Positions 39,127-47,880 of a DNA stretch of 49,239 bases are shown here, piece by piece. The position numbers and the translations under genes were made by a program. The number at the start of each line of letters is the position of its first letter. The stretch's first letter is position 1. This DNA comes from CAYPKW01 sp964411425 (GTDB lineage: Bacteria; Pseudomonadota; Alphaproteobacteria; Dongiales; Dongiaceae), in contig CAYPKW010000015.1 in NCBI GenBank assembly GCA_964411425.1, forward strand, positions 1-49,239, in the 5' to 3' direction. Below the pieces are notes generated by a model, which saw only the letters and a program-made list of their open reading frames with translations, ran no database searches and was not told the origin of the DNA.

Positions 39127-40104
39127 ATGAACGCCGTCCTCCGCACGGTGTTGCAGCGACTCGGGCTCGGCTTCGTGACGTTGTTTGTCGTCTCCCTCAT
39201 CATCTCCTTCGTCTTCGAACTGCTGCCCGGCGATTTCGCCAAGGCCATACTCGGGCAGTCGGCGACGCCCGAGACCGTCGCCGCCTTTCAGCGCGAGAAG
39301 GGCCTCGATCGGCCGCCGGTCGAGCGCTATCTCGTCTGGATCGGCGGCGTGCTGCAGGGCGACTTCGGCGAATCCTACTCCGGCGCCGGCAGCCTCGGCG
39401 GCTCGCGGCGGCCGGTCGCCCAGCTGATCGCGCCGCGCCTCGCCAACACTCTTTTCCTGGCCGCGACCGCGGCGATAGTCGCCGTGCCGCTGTCGCTCGT
39501 GCTCGGCCTCCTGGCGGCGCTCTACCGCAACAGCCTGTTCGACAGGCTGGTCAATCTCGTCACCCTCACCTCGATCTCAACGCCTGAGTTCTTCGTCGCC
39601 TACATCCTGATGCTGTTCTTCGCGGTGCGGCTGCCGATCTTCTACGCGCTCGCCAACGTCTCGAGCGACACCCCGTTCCTCGAGCACCTGACGCGCATCG
39701 CCTTGCCGGTTTTGACGCTGGTCCTCGTAACCGTCGCCCAAATGATGCGGATGACGCGCGCCGCGATCATCAACCTATTGGCCAGCCCCTATATCGAAAT
39801 GGGGCGATTGAAGGGCGTTTCGCCCACCCGAATCATCGTCCATCACGCGCTGCCCAACGCCTGGGCGCCCATCGCCAACGTGATCGCGCTCAACCTCGCC
39901 TATCTCGTCGTCGGCGTCGTCATCGTCGAGGTCGTGTTTACCTATCCCGGCATCGGCCAGCTCATGGTGGACGCCGTTTCCAAGCGCGACATGCCGGTGG
40001 TGCAGGGCTGCGCCCTCATCTTCGCCGGCACCTACATCCTGCTCAATCTCTTGGCCGACATCGTCGCCATTGTCACCAATCCGAGGCTGCTGCACCCCCG
40101 ATGA
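39127..40104 (+). CDS. ABC transporter permease, DppB type
   Basis: 325-residue permease. The N-terminal LGFVTLFVVSLIISFVFELLPGD and the insert FQREKGLDRPPVERYLVWIG are typical of DppB/OppB, and the EAA loop is YIEMGRLKGVSPTRIIVHH. About six hydrophobic segments. It starts 76 nt after the binding-protein stop and overlaps the next permease by 4 nt (ATGA). Confidence 0.93.
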   Translation: MNAVLRTVLQRLGLGFVTLFVVSLIISFVFELLPGDFAKAILGQSATPETVAAFQREKGLDRPPVERYLVWIGGVLQGDFGESYSGAGSLGGSRRPVAQLIAPRLANTLFLAATAAIVAVPLSLVLGLLAALYRNSLFDRLVNLVTLTSISTPEFFVAYILMLFFAVRLPIFYALANVSSDTPFLEHLTRIALPVLTLVLVTVAQMMRMTRAAIINLLASPYIEMGRLKGVSPTRIIVHHALPNAWAPIANVIALNLAYLVVGVVIVEVVFTYPGIGQLMVDAVSKRDMPVVQGCALIFAGTYILLNLLADIVAIVTNPRLLHPR

Positions 40105-40997
40105 CGACGCAAACTCAGCCCGGCGCTGTCAGCGGGCGCGCGCCCGCCGCCCGCCCCGGCGCCGGTCGGCGGACCTGGAGCGCGCTTCGGAAGGCGCCGC
40201 CGACTGCCTGGTTCGGGATGGTCGTGGTGGCGCTCTATATCGCGGTGGCGGTTCTTGCTCCCATCATCGCGCCCTATCCCGAGACCGAGCTCGCCGGCGC
40301 CGCCTATGAGCCCTGGAGCGGGCAATTCATGCTCGGCACCGACCAGCTCGGCCGCGACATGCTCTCTCGCCTCATCTTCGGGGCGCGCAACACGATCGGC
40401 ATCGCGTTCCTGACCACTGCGCTGTCGTTCCTGCTGGGGGGATTCCTGGGGCTGCTGGCGACGGTGCTGGGCGGCTGGATCGATCAAGCCCTGGGGCGAA
40501 CCGTCGACGTGCTGATGTCGATCCCCCAGCTCATCTTCGCGCTTGTGCTGTTGTCGATCGTGGGCACCTCGGTGCTAAATCTCATCCTCATCATTGCCGT
40601 CCTCGATTCGACCCGCGTCTTCCGCTTGACCCGGGCGGTCGCCATGAACGTCGCCGTCATGGACTTCGTGGAGGCCGCCCGCCTGCAAGGCGAGCGGCTG
40701 ACCTGGATTATGTCGCGTGAGATTCTGCCCAACATCCTGCCGCCGTTGGTGACCGAGTTCGGCTTGCGCTTCTGTTTCGTCTTCCTCACCGTCAGCGCGC
40801 TTTCCTTTCTCGGTCTCGGCATCCAGCCGCCGACCGCCGATTGGGGCTCGATGGTGCGCGAGAACGCGACGCTCATCAATTACGGCGACATCACGCCGCT
40901 GTTGCCGGCGGGTGCCATCGCGCTCTTGACCGTCGCGGTCAACTTCGTCGTCGACTGGTTCCTGCACAAGAGCAGCGGGCTCAAGGATGAACGCTAG
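40101..40997 (+). CDS. ABC transporter permease, DppC type
   Basis: 298-residue permease. A Pro/Ala/Arg-rich cytosolic N-terminus is followed by the DppC-type segment SGQFMLGTDQLGRDMLSRLI and six hydrophobic segments. The EAA loop FVEAARLQGERLTWIMSREI and the signature LSFLGLGIQPPTADWGSMV are typical of the DppC/OppC group. It overlaps both neighbours (4 nt upstream, 11 nt with the ATPase gene), indicating coupled translation. Confidence 0.93.
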   Translation: MTTQTQPGAVSGRAPAARPGAGRRTWSALRKAPPTAWFGMVVVALYIAVAVLAPIIAPYPETELAGAAYEPWSGQFMLGTDQLGRDMLSRLIFGARNTIGIAFLTTALSFLLGGFLGLLATVLGGWIDQALGRTVDVLMSIPQLIFALVLLSIVGTSVLNLILIIAVLDSTRVFRLTRAVAMNVAVMDFVEAARLQGERLTWIMSREILPNILPPLVTEFGLRFCFVFLTVSALSFLGLGIQPPTADWGSMVRENATLINYGDITPLLPAGAIALLTVAVNFVVDWFLHKSSGLKDER

Positions 40998-42621
40998 CGC
41001 GGCCGGCGCGGGAGACGGTGCGGGGCAGCTCCTGCTTGAGATCCGCGGCCTGCGCATCGAGGCCCAGGCCGACGACACCTGGCACGAGATCGTCAAGGGC
41101 ATCGACCTCGTCTTGCGGCGTGGCGAGGTGCTGGGCCTCATTGGCGAATCGGGTGCCGGCAAGTCCACCATCGGGCTTGCCGCCTTGGGCTTTGCCAGGC
41201 CGGGCTGCCGGATCGCGGCCGGAACGGTCGTGTTCGACGGCGTCGATCTGACCAAGATGGCCGAGGCCGAGAAGCGCAAGCTGTGGGGCGCCCGCATCTC
41301 CTACGTGGCGCAGTCGGCGGCGGCGGCGTTCAACCCGGCGCACCGGCTGATCGACCAGTACGCCGAAGCGCCCACCTGGCACCGGCTCATGGACGCCGAG
41401 GAAGCGAAGCAGAAGGCCGTCGATCTCTTCCGCCGCCTGCGCCTGCCCGAGCCCGAGACCATCGGCCTGCGCTACCCGCATCAGGTGTCGGGCGGCCAGT
41501 TGCAGCGCGCGATGACGGCGATGGCCATGTCCTGCCTGCCCGACCTCATCGTGTTCGACGAGCCGACCACGGCGCTCGACGTAACGACGCAGATCGAGGT
41601 GCTGGCCGCCATCAAGGACGCGATCCGCCAGTTGGGCACCGCCGCCATCTACATCTCGCACGACCTCGCGGTGGTAGCGCAGATGGCGGACCGGATCATG
41701 GTCTTTCGCTACGGCGAGCTGGTGGAAGAGGCGCCCACCCGCGACATGCTCGCCAATCCGCGGCAACCCTACACGAAATCGCTGTGGGCGGTGCGCTCGC
41801 TGCGCAAGGAAGAGCAGTCGGGCGGCGACGCCGTGCTGGCAATTCGCAACGTGGACGCCGCCTACGGCGGCGTCGTGAAGGTGCTGCACGACGTGAGCAT
41901 CGTGGTGCCGCGCGGGCGCACCGTCGCGGTGGTGGGCGAGTCGGGCTCCGGCAAGACGACGCTGGCGCGCGTCATCACGGGCCTGCTGCCGCCGCGCCGG
42001 GGCGACGTGGTATTCCAGGGCAAGCCGCTGCCGCCGGCGCTCAAGGACCGGCCCAAGGACCTGGTGCGGCGCGTGCAGATGATCTATCAGATGCCGGACA
42101 CCGCGCTCAATCCGCGCCGGCGCGTGCGCGACATCCTGGGGCGGCCGCTCAGGCACTTCCTTGGCCTCAAGGGCGCCGCGCGCGAGCGGCGCGTCGTCGA
42201 GCTTCTGAACATGACCGAACTCGACGAGCGGTTCATCGACCGCCTGCCGGGCGAGCTGTCGGGCGGCCAGAAGCAGCGCCTGTGCATCGCGCGGGCGCTC
42301 GCCGCCGAACCCGACCTCGTCATCTGCGACGAAGTGACCTCGGCGCTGGACCAGATCGTGGCGGAGGAAATCCTGAAGCTGCTGCTGAGATTGCAGCGCG
42401 AGCTCAACGTCTCGTATCTCTACATCACCCACGATCTGGCGACCGTGAAGGCGATCGCCGACGAGATCGTCGTCATGTATCAGGGCCGCGTCGTGCAGAG
42501 CGGCCTCAAGAGCCGCGTGCTGACGCCGCCGCACCACGAATACACGGACTTGCTGTTGTCCTCGGTGCCGGAGATGAAGGTCGGCTGGCTCGACGAGGTG
42601 CTCGCCCGCCGGCAGCGGTAG
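40987..42621 (+). CDS. Fused double ABC ATPase, DppD-DppF type
   Basis: 544 residues with two complete nucleotide-binding domains in one chain. First: Walker A GESGAGKSTIG (~residue 51), signature VSGGQLQRAMTAMA, Walker B LIVFDEPTTALD, switch ISHDLAVV. Second: GESGSGKTTLA (~residue 318), LSGGQKQRLCIARAL, LVICDEVTSALD (Val replaces the usual Pro after Glu) and ITHDLATV. In most Dpp/Opp systems these are two genes, so one polypeptide serves both permeases here. It starts inside the end of the permease gene. Last gene of the importer operon. Confidence 0.94.
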   Translation: MNASAAGAGDGAGQLLLEIRGLRIEAQADDTWHEIVKGIDLVLRRGEVLGLIGESGAGKSTIGLAALGFARPGCRIAAGTVVFDGVDLTKMAEAEKRKLWGARISYVAQSAAAAFNPAHRLIDQYAEAPTWHRLMDAEEAKQKAVDLFRRLRLPEPETIGLRYPHQVSGGQLQRAMTAMAMSCLPDLIVFDEPTTALDVTTQIEVLAAIKDAIRQLGTAAIYISHDLAVVAQMADRIMVFRYGELVEEAPTRDMLANPRQPYTKSLWAVRSLRKEEQSGGDAVLAIRNVDAAYGGVVKVLHDVSIVVPRGRTVAVVGESGSGKTTLARVITGLLPPRRGDVVFQGKPLPPALKDRPKDLVRRVQMIYQMPDTALNPRRRVRDILGRPLRHFLGLKGAARERRVVELLNMTELDERFIDRLPGELSGGQKQRLCIARALAAEPDLVICDEVTSALDQIVAEEILKLLLRLQRELNVSYLYITHDLATVKAIADEIVVMYQGRVVQSGLKSRVLTPPHHEYTDLLLSSVPEMKVGWLDEVLARRQR

Positions 42622-42784
42622 GCGGCGAACGCCTGACGTAGCAGGCTGCTTAAGAACCCGCCCGCGCCGCAACTCCCTGGGGACGCCGGGAAAAATCGGC
42701 GCGAGCCGTCGTCGCTCGGGGATTATGATGCGCTCGGCATGACATCGAAAGACAGAGCGCGCTGCGCCGGGACGCAACGCGGCC

Positions 42785-42812
42785 AATTCCAAATGACCGG
42801 GATACGCTCTAG
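42785..42812. repeat. Solitary, degenerate family 1 repeat end
   Basis: aattccaaatgaccggg followed by atacgctctag lines up with the right end of family 1 copy A (ttccaactggtcgg ... atgctctag). No matching left end is found in the preceding 160 bp, so only one end, or a fragment, is present. It finishes 9 nt before the ynjB start, which has no ribosome site of its own. Confidence 0.55.
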
Positions 42813-42821
42813 TCTTCGTGC

Positions 42822-44057
42822 ATGGCGAGGGGCGAGGGACGGCCGAACGGCCGCGTCCGCGGGGTATCAGCGGCCGCGTTCGCGCTGGCTCTCGCGGGAT
42901 TGACCGGCGCCGCCGGCGCCGACCCACTGCCGGCGAATTGGCAGGAAGCGGTCGCCCAGGCACGCGGCGAGACCGTCTACTTCAACGCCTGGGGCGGCAA
43001 CGAGCGGATCAACGCCTATATCGCCTGGGCGGGCGAGCGCCTCGCCGAACACGCCATCGAGCTCGTCCACGTGAAACTCGCCGACACCGGCGACGCCGTG
43101 GCGCGCGTGGTGGCGGAGAAGGTCGCCGGCAGAGAGGACGGCGGCTCGGTCGATCTCATCTGGATCAACGGCGAGAACTTCGCCGCCATGAAGGCCCGCG
43201 GGCTGCTCGCCGGCCCGTTTACCCACATGCTGCCCAACTTTCGGCTGGTCGATATCGAGGGCAAGCGGTCGACGACGGTCGATTTCACCGTTCCCGTCGA
43301 AGGCCTCGAGGCGCCCTGGGGCATGGCGCAGGTGGTGTTCATTTACGACACGGCGCGCCTCACGGCGCCGCCGCGCCGCATCGTGGAGTTCGTCCCTTGG
43401 GCCAAGGTGACGCCAGGGCGCTTCACCTATCCCGCGCCGCCCGATTTCACCGGCACCGCGTTCCTGAAACAAGCGTTGTACGGCTTGGTGGCGGACCCCG
43501 CGGCGCTGCAACGGCCGGCGGACGCGGTCGATGCCGGCACGCTGAGCCGCCCGTTGTGGGAATTCCTCGACGCGCTGCATCCGCTCCTATGGCGCCGCGG
43601 CCGCGTGTTCCCGCAGAACGACCAGGCCCAGCGCCAACTCCTCGATGACGGCGAGATCGACCTGTCGCTGTCGTTCAACCCGGGCGAAGCGTCTTCCGCC
43701 ATCGCCGCCGGGCTGCTGCCGGCGAGCGTGCGCACCTACGTGCTCGACGGCGGAACCATCGGCAACACGCACTTCCTGGCGATCCCGTTCAACGCCGGCG
43801 CCAAGGCGGCGGCGATGGTGGCCGCCAATTTCCTCTTGTCGCCCGAGGCCCAGGCAAGGAAGCAGGACCCCGATGTCTGGGGCGATCCGACGGTGCTTGC
43901 CCTGGACAAGCTCGGCGCCGACCGGGCGCTGTTCGAGGCGCTGGCGCGGGGCATCGCCACCTTGGCGCCGGCCGAGCTCGGGCCCACGCTGCTGGAGCCC
44001 CACTCGACCTGGACCGTTTGGCTCGAGGGCGAATGGCGCCGGCGATACGCGAGGTAG
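42822..44057 (+). CDS. ynjB: ABC transporter substrate-binding protein, YnjB family
   Basis: 411 residues with a Sec signal peptide (VSAAAFALALAGLTGAAGA) and a family 1 binding-protein fold. YnjB features: VYFNAWGGNERINAYIAWAG near the mature start, DLIWINGENFAAMKARGLL, GPFTHMLPNF, PWGMAQVVFIYD, DDGEIDLSLSFNPGEASSAI and the C-terminal QDPDVWGDPTVLALDKL. The YnjBCD importer has no firmly known ligand; thiamine-like or iron-type assignments are only by family. ATG at 42822 lacks a clear ribosome site and is preceded by a repeat fragment. The end overlaps ynjC by 25 nt. Confidence 0.9.
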   Translation: MARGEGRPNGRVRGVSAAAFALALAGLTGAAGADPLPANWQEAVAQARGETVYFNAWGGNERINAYIAWAGERLAEHAIELVHVKLADTGDAVARVVAEKVAGREDGGSVDLIWINGENFAAMKARGLLAGPFTHMLPNFRLVDIEGKRSTTVDFTVPVEGLEAPWGMAQVVFIYDTARLTAPPRRIVEFVPWAKVTPGRFTYPAPPDFTGTAFLKQALYGLVADPAALQRPADAVDAGTLSRPLWEFLDALHPLLWRRGRVFPQNDQAQRQLLDDGEIDLSLSFNPGEASSAIAAGLLPASVRTYVLDGGTIGNTHFLAIPFNAGAKAAAMVAANFLLSPEAQARKQDPDVWGDPTVLALDKLGADRALFEALARGIATLAPAELGPTLLEPHSTWTVWLEGEWRRRYAR

Positions 44058-45727
44058 CGCGCCCGCGCGCGGGGGGGCGGATCGCCTGGCCCGGACTGGC
44101 GCCGGCGCTCACGCTCGCGGTGTTCCTGCTGCCCATCGGCGCCGGGCTGCTTGGCATCGTGCTGCCGGCCTTCGGCTGGTTGCCGGCGCTGGGCGGCGAG
44201 CGATTCGGAGTCTCGGCGTGGCTGGCACTGTTCGCGCAACCCGAGTTGCCGAGGGCGCTCGTTCTCACGCTGTGGACCGGCATCGCGGCCACGGCGGCGG
44301 CCGTGTGGCTCACCCTGGGGTTCGCTGCCACCTGTCACGGGCGGCCCCTGTTCGTCCGGCTCAGCCGCCTCATCGCTCCGCTGCTCGCGGTGCCGCACGC
44401 CGCGACCGCCATCGGCCTCGCCTTCCTCATCGCCCCCAGCGGCTGGCTCGCGCGGCTCGCCACGCCGTGGGCCACCGGCAGCATGACGCCGCCGGACATC
44501 GGGCTCGACCGCGATCCGTACGGCGCGGCACTGATCCTCGGGCTGATCGTGAAGGAAGTGCCGTTCCTGCTGCTGATGACGGTGGGCGCGCTGGGCCAGA
44601 TCGCGCCCGACCGCAGCGTTGCCGCCGCCCGCGCGCTGGGCTACTCGCCCACCGCCGCCTGGCTCAAATGCGTGCTGCCACGGCTCTATCCGCAGTTGCG
44701 TCTGCCGATCTTCGCCGTGCTCGCCTATGCGCTGTCGGTGATCGACATGGCATTGGTACTCGGGCCGGCCACGCTGGCCCCGCTGGTGTTGCGCTGGATC
44801 AACGACCCCGACCTCGCCATGCGCTTTCCTGGCGCGGCGGCGGCGCTCTTGCAGCTCCTCCTGGTCGTCGGCGCCACGCTCCTTTGGCTCGGCGCCGAGC
44901 GTTGCGTCGCCCTGATCGCCCGGCCGTGGCTCTACGGCGGGCGGCGCGGCGGCGCCGGTTGGCCGCAGCACCTGTTCGGCGGCGCGGCGGTGCTGCTGTT
45001 CGTGCTTGCGGCAGGATGCCTTGTCGTGTTGGCGCTATGGTCCCTAGCGGCCCGCTGGCGTTTCCCCGACGCCTTGCCGCAGGCCTGGACTTTGGGCAAC
45101 TGGTCGGCGCAGTTGGGCCGCCTCGCTGGACCGACCGTCACCACGCTCGCCGTGGGCGCGCTCGCCACGTTGATCGCGCTCGCGCTCGTCATCGGCTGCC
45201 TGGAGAACGAGCAGCGCCGCGGCCAGCGCCTCACGCAGCGCGGGCTCTGGTTGCTCTATCTGCCTCTCCTGGTGCCGCAGATTTCTTTCATGTTCGGCAC
45301 GCAAGTGCTGTTGATCGCCGGCGGCCTCGATGGCGGCTGGGCGGGCCTGGTGTGGAGCCACCTGCTGTTCGTACTTCCTTACGTCTTTCTGGCGTTGGGC
45401 GATCCGTATCGCGCGCTCGACCCGCGCTTCGCGCGCGCCGCGCTCGCGCTCGGCGTCTCGCCGTGGCGCGTGCTGTGGCGCGTCAAGCTGCCGCTGCTGC
45501 TGGCGCCCGTGCTGTTCGCCGCGGCGGTCGGGTTTTCCGTCAGCGTCGCGCTCTATGTCCCCACGCTCTTCGCCGGCGGCGGTCGCCACGCGACGCTCGC
45601 CACCGAGGCGGTGGCGCTGTTCGCCGGCGCCGACCGGCGGGCGATCGGCGTCTACGGTTTCGCGCAGGCGGTGCTGCCGCTCGTTGCCTACGCGATCGCC
45701 CTGGCGCCGTGGGGTCGGCCGCGATGA
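44033..45727 (+). CDS. ynjC: ABC transporter permease, YnjC family (double-length)
   Basis: 564-residue permease with about 12 hydrophobic segments, equal to two fused permease units. Two EAA loops are visible: DRSVAAARALGYSPTAAWLK in the first half and ALDPRFARAALALGVSPWRV in the second. The segment VPHAATAIGLAFLIAPSGW is typical of YnjC. ATG at 44033 lies inside the end of ynjB and its stop overlaps ynjD (ATGA), so the three genes are tightly coupled. Confidence 0.92.
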   Translation: MAPAIREVARPRAGGRIAWPGLAPALTLAVFLLPIGAGLLGIVLPAFGWLPALGGERFGVSAWLALFAQPELPRALVLTLWTGIAATAAAVWLTLGFAATCHGRPLFVRLSRLIAPLLAVPHAATAIGLAFLIAPSGWLARLATPWATGSMTPPDIGLDRDPYGAALILGLIVKEVPFLLLMTVGALGQIAPDRSVAAARALGYSPTAAWLKCVLPRLYPQLRLPIFAVLAYALSVIDMALVLGPATLAPLVLRWINDPDLAMRFPGAAAALLQLLLVVGATLLWLGAERCVALIARPWLYGGRRGGAGWPQHLFGGAAVLLFVLAAGCLVVLALWSLAARWRFPDALPQAWTLGNWSAQLGRLAGPTVTTLAVGALATLIALALVIGCLENEQRRGQRLTQRGLWLLYLPLLVPQISFMFGTQVLLIAGGLDGGWAGLVWSHLLFVLPYVFLALGDPYRALDPRFARAALALGVSPWRVLWRVKLPLLLAPVLFAAAVGFSVSVALYVPTLFAGGGRHATLATEAVALFAGADRRAIGVYGFAQAVLPLVAYAIALAPWGRPR

Positions 45728-46386
45728 CCGTCGCGCGCCTCGAATTGTGGGAGGTCTGGCTGGCGCTGGGCCGGCGCCAGTTGCTGGCGCCGCTTACGCT
45801 CGGCGTCGGCGCCGGCGCCGTCGTCACCCTGATGGGACCAAGCGGCTGCGGCAAGTCGAGCCTGCTCGCCTATGTCGGCGGCCTGCTCGATCCGGCCTTC
45901 CGCGCCGGCGGCCGCGTGGCTCTGGACGGCGTCGACCTGGGCGGCCTGCCGCCGGAGCGCCGGCGCATCGGCATACTGTTCGAGGACGCCCTGCTGTTCC
46001 CCCATCTCACGGTCGGCGAGAACCTCGCCTTCGGCCTGCCCGCCTCGGTCCGCGACCGCCGGCTGCGCCGCCAGCGGGTCGAGCAGGCGCTGGCCGAGGC
46101 CGATCTGGCCGGCTTCGCGGACCGCGCCCCGGCGACATTGTCCGGCGGACAGCGGGCCCGGGTCGCCCTCCTGCGTACTCTCCTGGCCGAACCGCGCGCG
46201 CTGCTGCTGGACGAGCCCTTCGCCAGGCTGGACGCGCCGCTCAGGGAGCGCTTTCGGCGTACCGTCTTTGCCCACGCCAAGGCGCGCGCGCTCCCCACCC
46301 TTCTGGTCACTCACGACCCGAACGACGCTGAGGCGGCCGGGGGACCCGTCATCGCCTTCCCCCGCCCGCCGGACCCCACCGAATGA
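45724..46386 (+). CDS. ynjD: ABC transporter ATP-binding protein, YnjD family
   Basis: 220-residue ATPase: Walker A GPSGCGKSSLLAYVGG, Q-loop in LFEDALLFPH (Glu occupies the usual Gln position), signature LSGGQRARVALLRTL, Walker B ALLLDEPFARLD, switch VTHDPNDAEAAG. The YnjD-like short C-terminus ends in a Pro-rich tail. ATG at 45724 in an ATGA overlap; longer versions of the frame read antisense-like protein through ynjC and are rejected. Last gene of ynjBCD. Confidence 0.93.
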   Translation: MTVARLELWEVWLALGRRQLLAPLTLGVGAGAVVTLMGPSGCGKSSLLAYVGGLLDPAFRAGGRVALDGVDLGGLPPERRRIGILFEDALLFPHLTVGENLAFGLPASVRDRRLRRQRVEQALAEADLAGFADRAPATLSGGQRARVALLRTLLAEPRALLLDEPFARLDAPLRERFRRTVFAHAKARALPTLLVTHDPNDAEAAGGPVIAFPRPPDPTE

Positions 46387-46443
46387 GCCGCCAGGTGCTT
46401 CCGGGGGCCTTGGCCGCGCCGAAAAATGCCCCGCAGAGGGGTT

Positions 46444-46472
46444 TTGACTTCGCGGCCGATTTTCACTAGACT
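46444..46472 (+). promoter_or_regulatory. Predicted sigma-70 promoter of the OmpA-domain lipoprotein gene
   Basis: TTGACT (46444-46449) and TAGACT (46467-46472) are separated by exactly 17 bp, 124 bp before the start codon. It is the best-matching promoter in the window and implies a leader of about 115 nt. Confidence 0.6.
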
Positions 46473-46596
46473 TCGCACGATTTCTGCCTGACAGTAACGA
46501 TCGCCAAGTGGCGGGCGGGCAGTCCGAGGGGGTTGCGCCTGATCGAGGCACGGCCTGCCGGCAAATCAACTGCGGACGAGGGGAGAGGTATATCAC

Positions 46597-47445
46597 ATGA
46601 GCAAGTTTCGATTGCTGGGTGCGTTGGCGGCGCTTGGCCTGCTGGCCGGCTGCGCGTCCAACATTCAACAGGTCCGGACGGTCGAGGCCACCGGGTCGCC
46701 GTTTACGCGCGCGCTGACGGAAGAGTACCGCCAGTTCACCATCTTCGAAGCGGACGAGATGTACGACTGGGTCGATGCCGATTACTTCGCCCGCAAGGGC
46801 CTGGCAGCGGCCGGCGGCGAGGTCGTCTCGCCCGAGGAGCCCGGCAACTGGGATCTGCCGGCCGATAAGGTGGACGAGATCGTCCAGGCGCGGGCGAGGC
46901 TGGTGACCGCGCTCGACGGCGGCGGACGCGACCAGGCGCCGGAGCTTGCCGCCCGCGCGCAGGGCCGTTTCGACTGCTGGGTCGAGCAGCAGGAGGAGGG
47001 CCATCAGCTAGACCACATCGCGGCCTGCCGCGACGAGTTCTACAAGGCTCTCGAGGAGATGGAGGCCGCATTGGCGCCGAAGGAGGCGGCGATGCCTGCG
47101 CCGATGCCCGCGCCGGAGACTTACCTGGTGCTGTTCGACTTCGACAAGTCGAACATCAACGAAGCCGGTCAAGCGGTCATCAACCAGGTGTTGGCCGACC
47201 TGCAGGCGATGGGCGGCGCGCCAACGATCTCCCTCACCGGCCACGCCGACCGCGTCGGTCCGGACGACTACAACATGGGGCTGTCGCTGCGGCGCGCCGA
47301 TTCGGCTCGTCAGGCGTTGATCGACGGCGGCATAGCCGCCGAGCAGATCACCGTGTCGGGTCGCGGCGAGTCCGAGAACGCTGTGCCGACGGCGGATGGC
47401 GTCAAGGAGCAGGCTAACCGCCGCGTCGAGCTCATCGTCCAGTAA
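46597..47445 (+). CDS. OmpA-domain outer-membrane lipoprotein
   Basis: 282 residues. The lipoprotein signal MSKFRLLGALAALGLLAGCA has lipobox LAGC with Cys at residue 19. A central helical region (residues ~60-160, rich in Glu/Asp/Ala) precedes a short Pro/Ala linker (MPAPMPAPETY). The C-terminal OmpA/Pal domain binds peptidoglycan: VLFDFDKSNINEAGQAVI, SLTGHADRVGPDDYNMGLSL, RRADSARQAL, VSGRGES and QANRRVELIV. It should tether the outer membrane to the wall. It has its own promoter upstream and a strong terminator downstream, so it is monocistronic. Confidence 0.93.
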   Translation: MSKFRLLGALAALGLLAGCASNIQQVRTVEATGSPFTRALTEEYRQFTIFEADEMYDWVDADYFARKGLAAAGGEVVSPEEPGNWDLPADKVDEIVQARARLVTALDGGGRDQAPELAARAQGRFDCWVEQQEEGHQLDHIAACRDEFYKALEEMEAALAPKEAAMPAPMPAPETYLVLFDFDKSNINEAGQAVINQVLADLQAMGGAPTISLTGHADRVGPDDYNMGLSLRRADSARQALIDGGIAAEQITVSGRGESENAVPTADGVKEQANRRVELIVQ

Positions 47446-47470
47446 CCCTGCGAGGACCTTCGCAGGCTGC

Positions 47471-47503
47471 GGGCGGCGCCGGGCTACCGGCGCCGCCCTT
47501 TTT
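47471..47503 (+). terminator. Intrinsic terminator after the OmpA-domain gene
   Basis: gggcggcgccgg (47471-47482) and ccggcgccgccc (47487-47498) form a perfect 12-bp GC stem with a 4-nt loop, followed by five T (47499-47503), 25 nt after the stop codon. Confidence 0.9.
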
Positions 47504-47539
47504 CTCGGCCGCGGCTTGCCCCCGCTGGACAGCGTGGGT

Positions 47540-47811
47540 TAGAGCATATTTCGACCAGATGGAACCGGCTCTGTTTGCTCGGCGGCGCGGCGGTCCGCCA
47601 GGAAGAGCGCGCCGCCCGATGCCGGGCATCGGGCAAGCGCTCTGACGCCGCGGGCGCCCGCCGCCGGCAAACCCCCTTGGGGCCAGGCGCTTTTCGGCAA
47701 GGGCGGCGTCAGGGGCCTTGGCCATAGCCCCGCTATGCCCCGCGGCCCCTTTCTGGCGCTTGCCGAAAATCGCATCGGCAGAGCGATTCCATCTGGCCGA
47801 AACATGCTCTG
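47540..47811. repeat. Family 1 structured repeat, copy B (272 bp)
   Basis: Terminal inverted repeats at 47540-47567 and 47784-47811 match at 24 of 28 positions and resemble those of copy A (tagagcat, ccag-tggaa). Internal order is the same as copy A: hairpin gcccgatgc / gcatcgggc (47614-47634), the 18-bp block identical to copy A (47645-47662) at the same offset, base helix ttttcggcaa (47691-47700) / ttgccgaaaa (47760-47769), and an apical hairpin catag / ctatg with a ccccg loop. Paired bases differ between the copies yet pairing is kept. It occupies most of the 435-bp gap before apaG; no gene is credible there. Confidence 0.85.
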
Positions 47812-47880
47812 GGCGTACAATACCGCGGCGGGCGTGACGCCCCAGCGCTTCAAACGTGGCCCGGCGAGGCCGCCCCCGGC

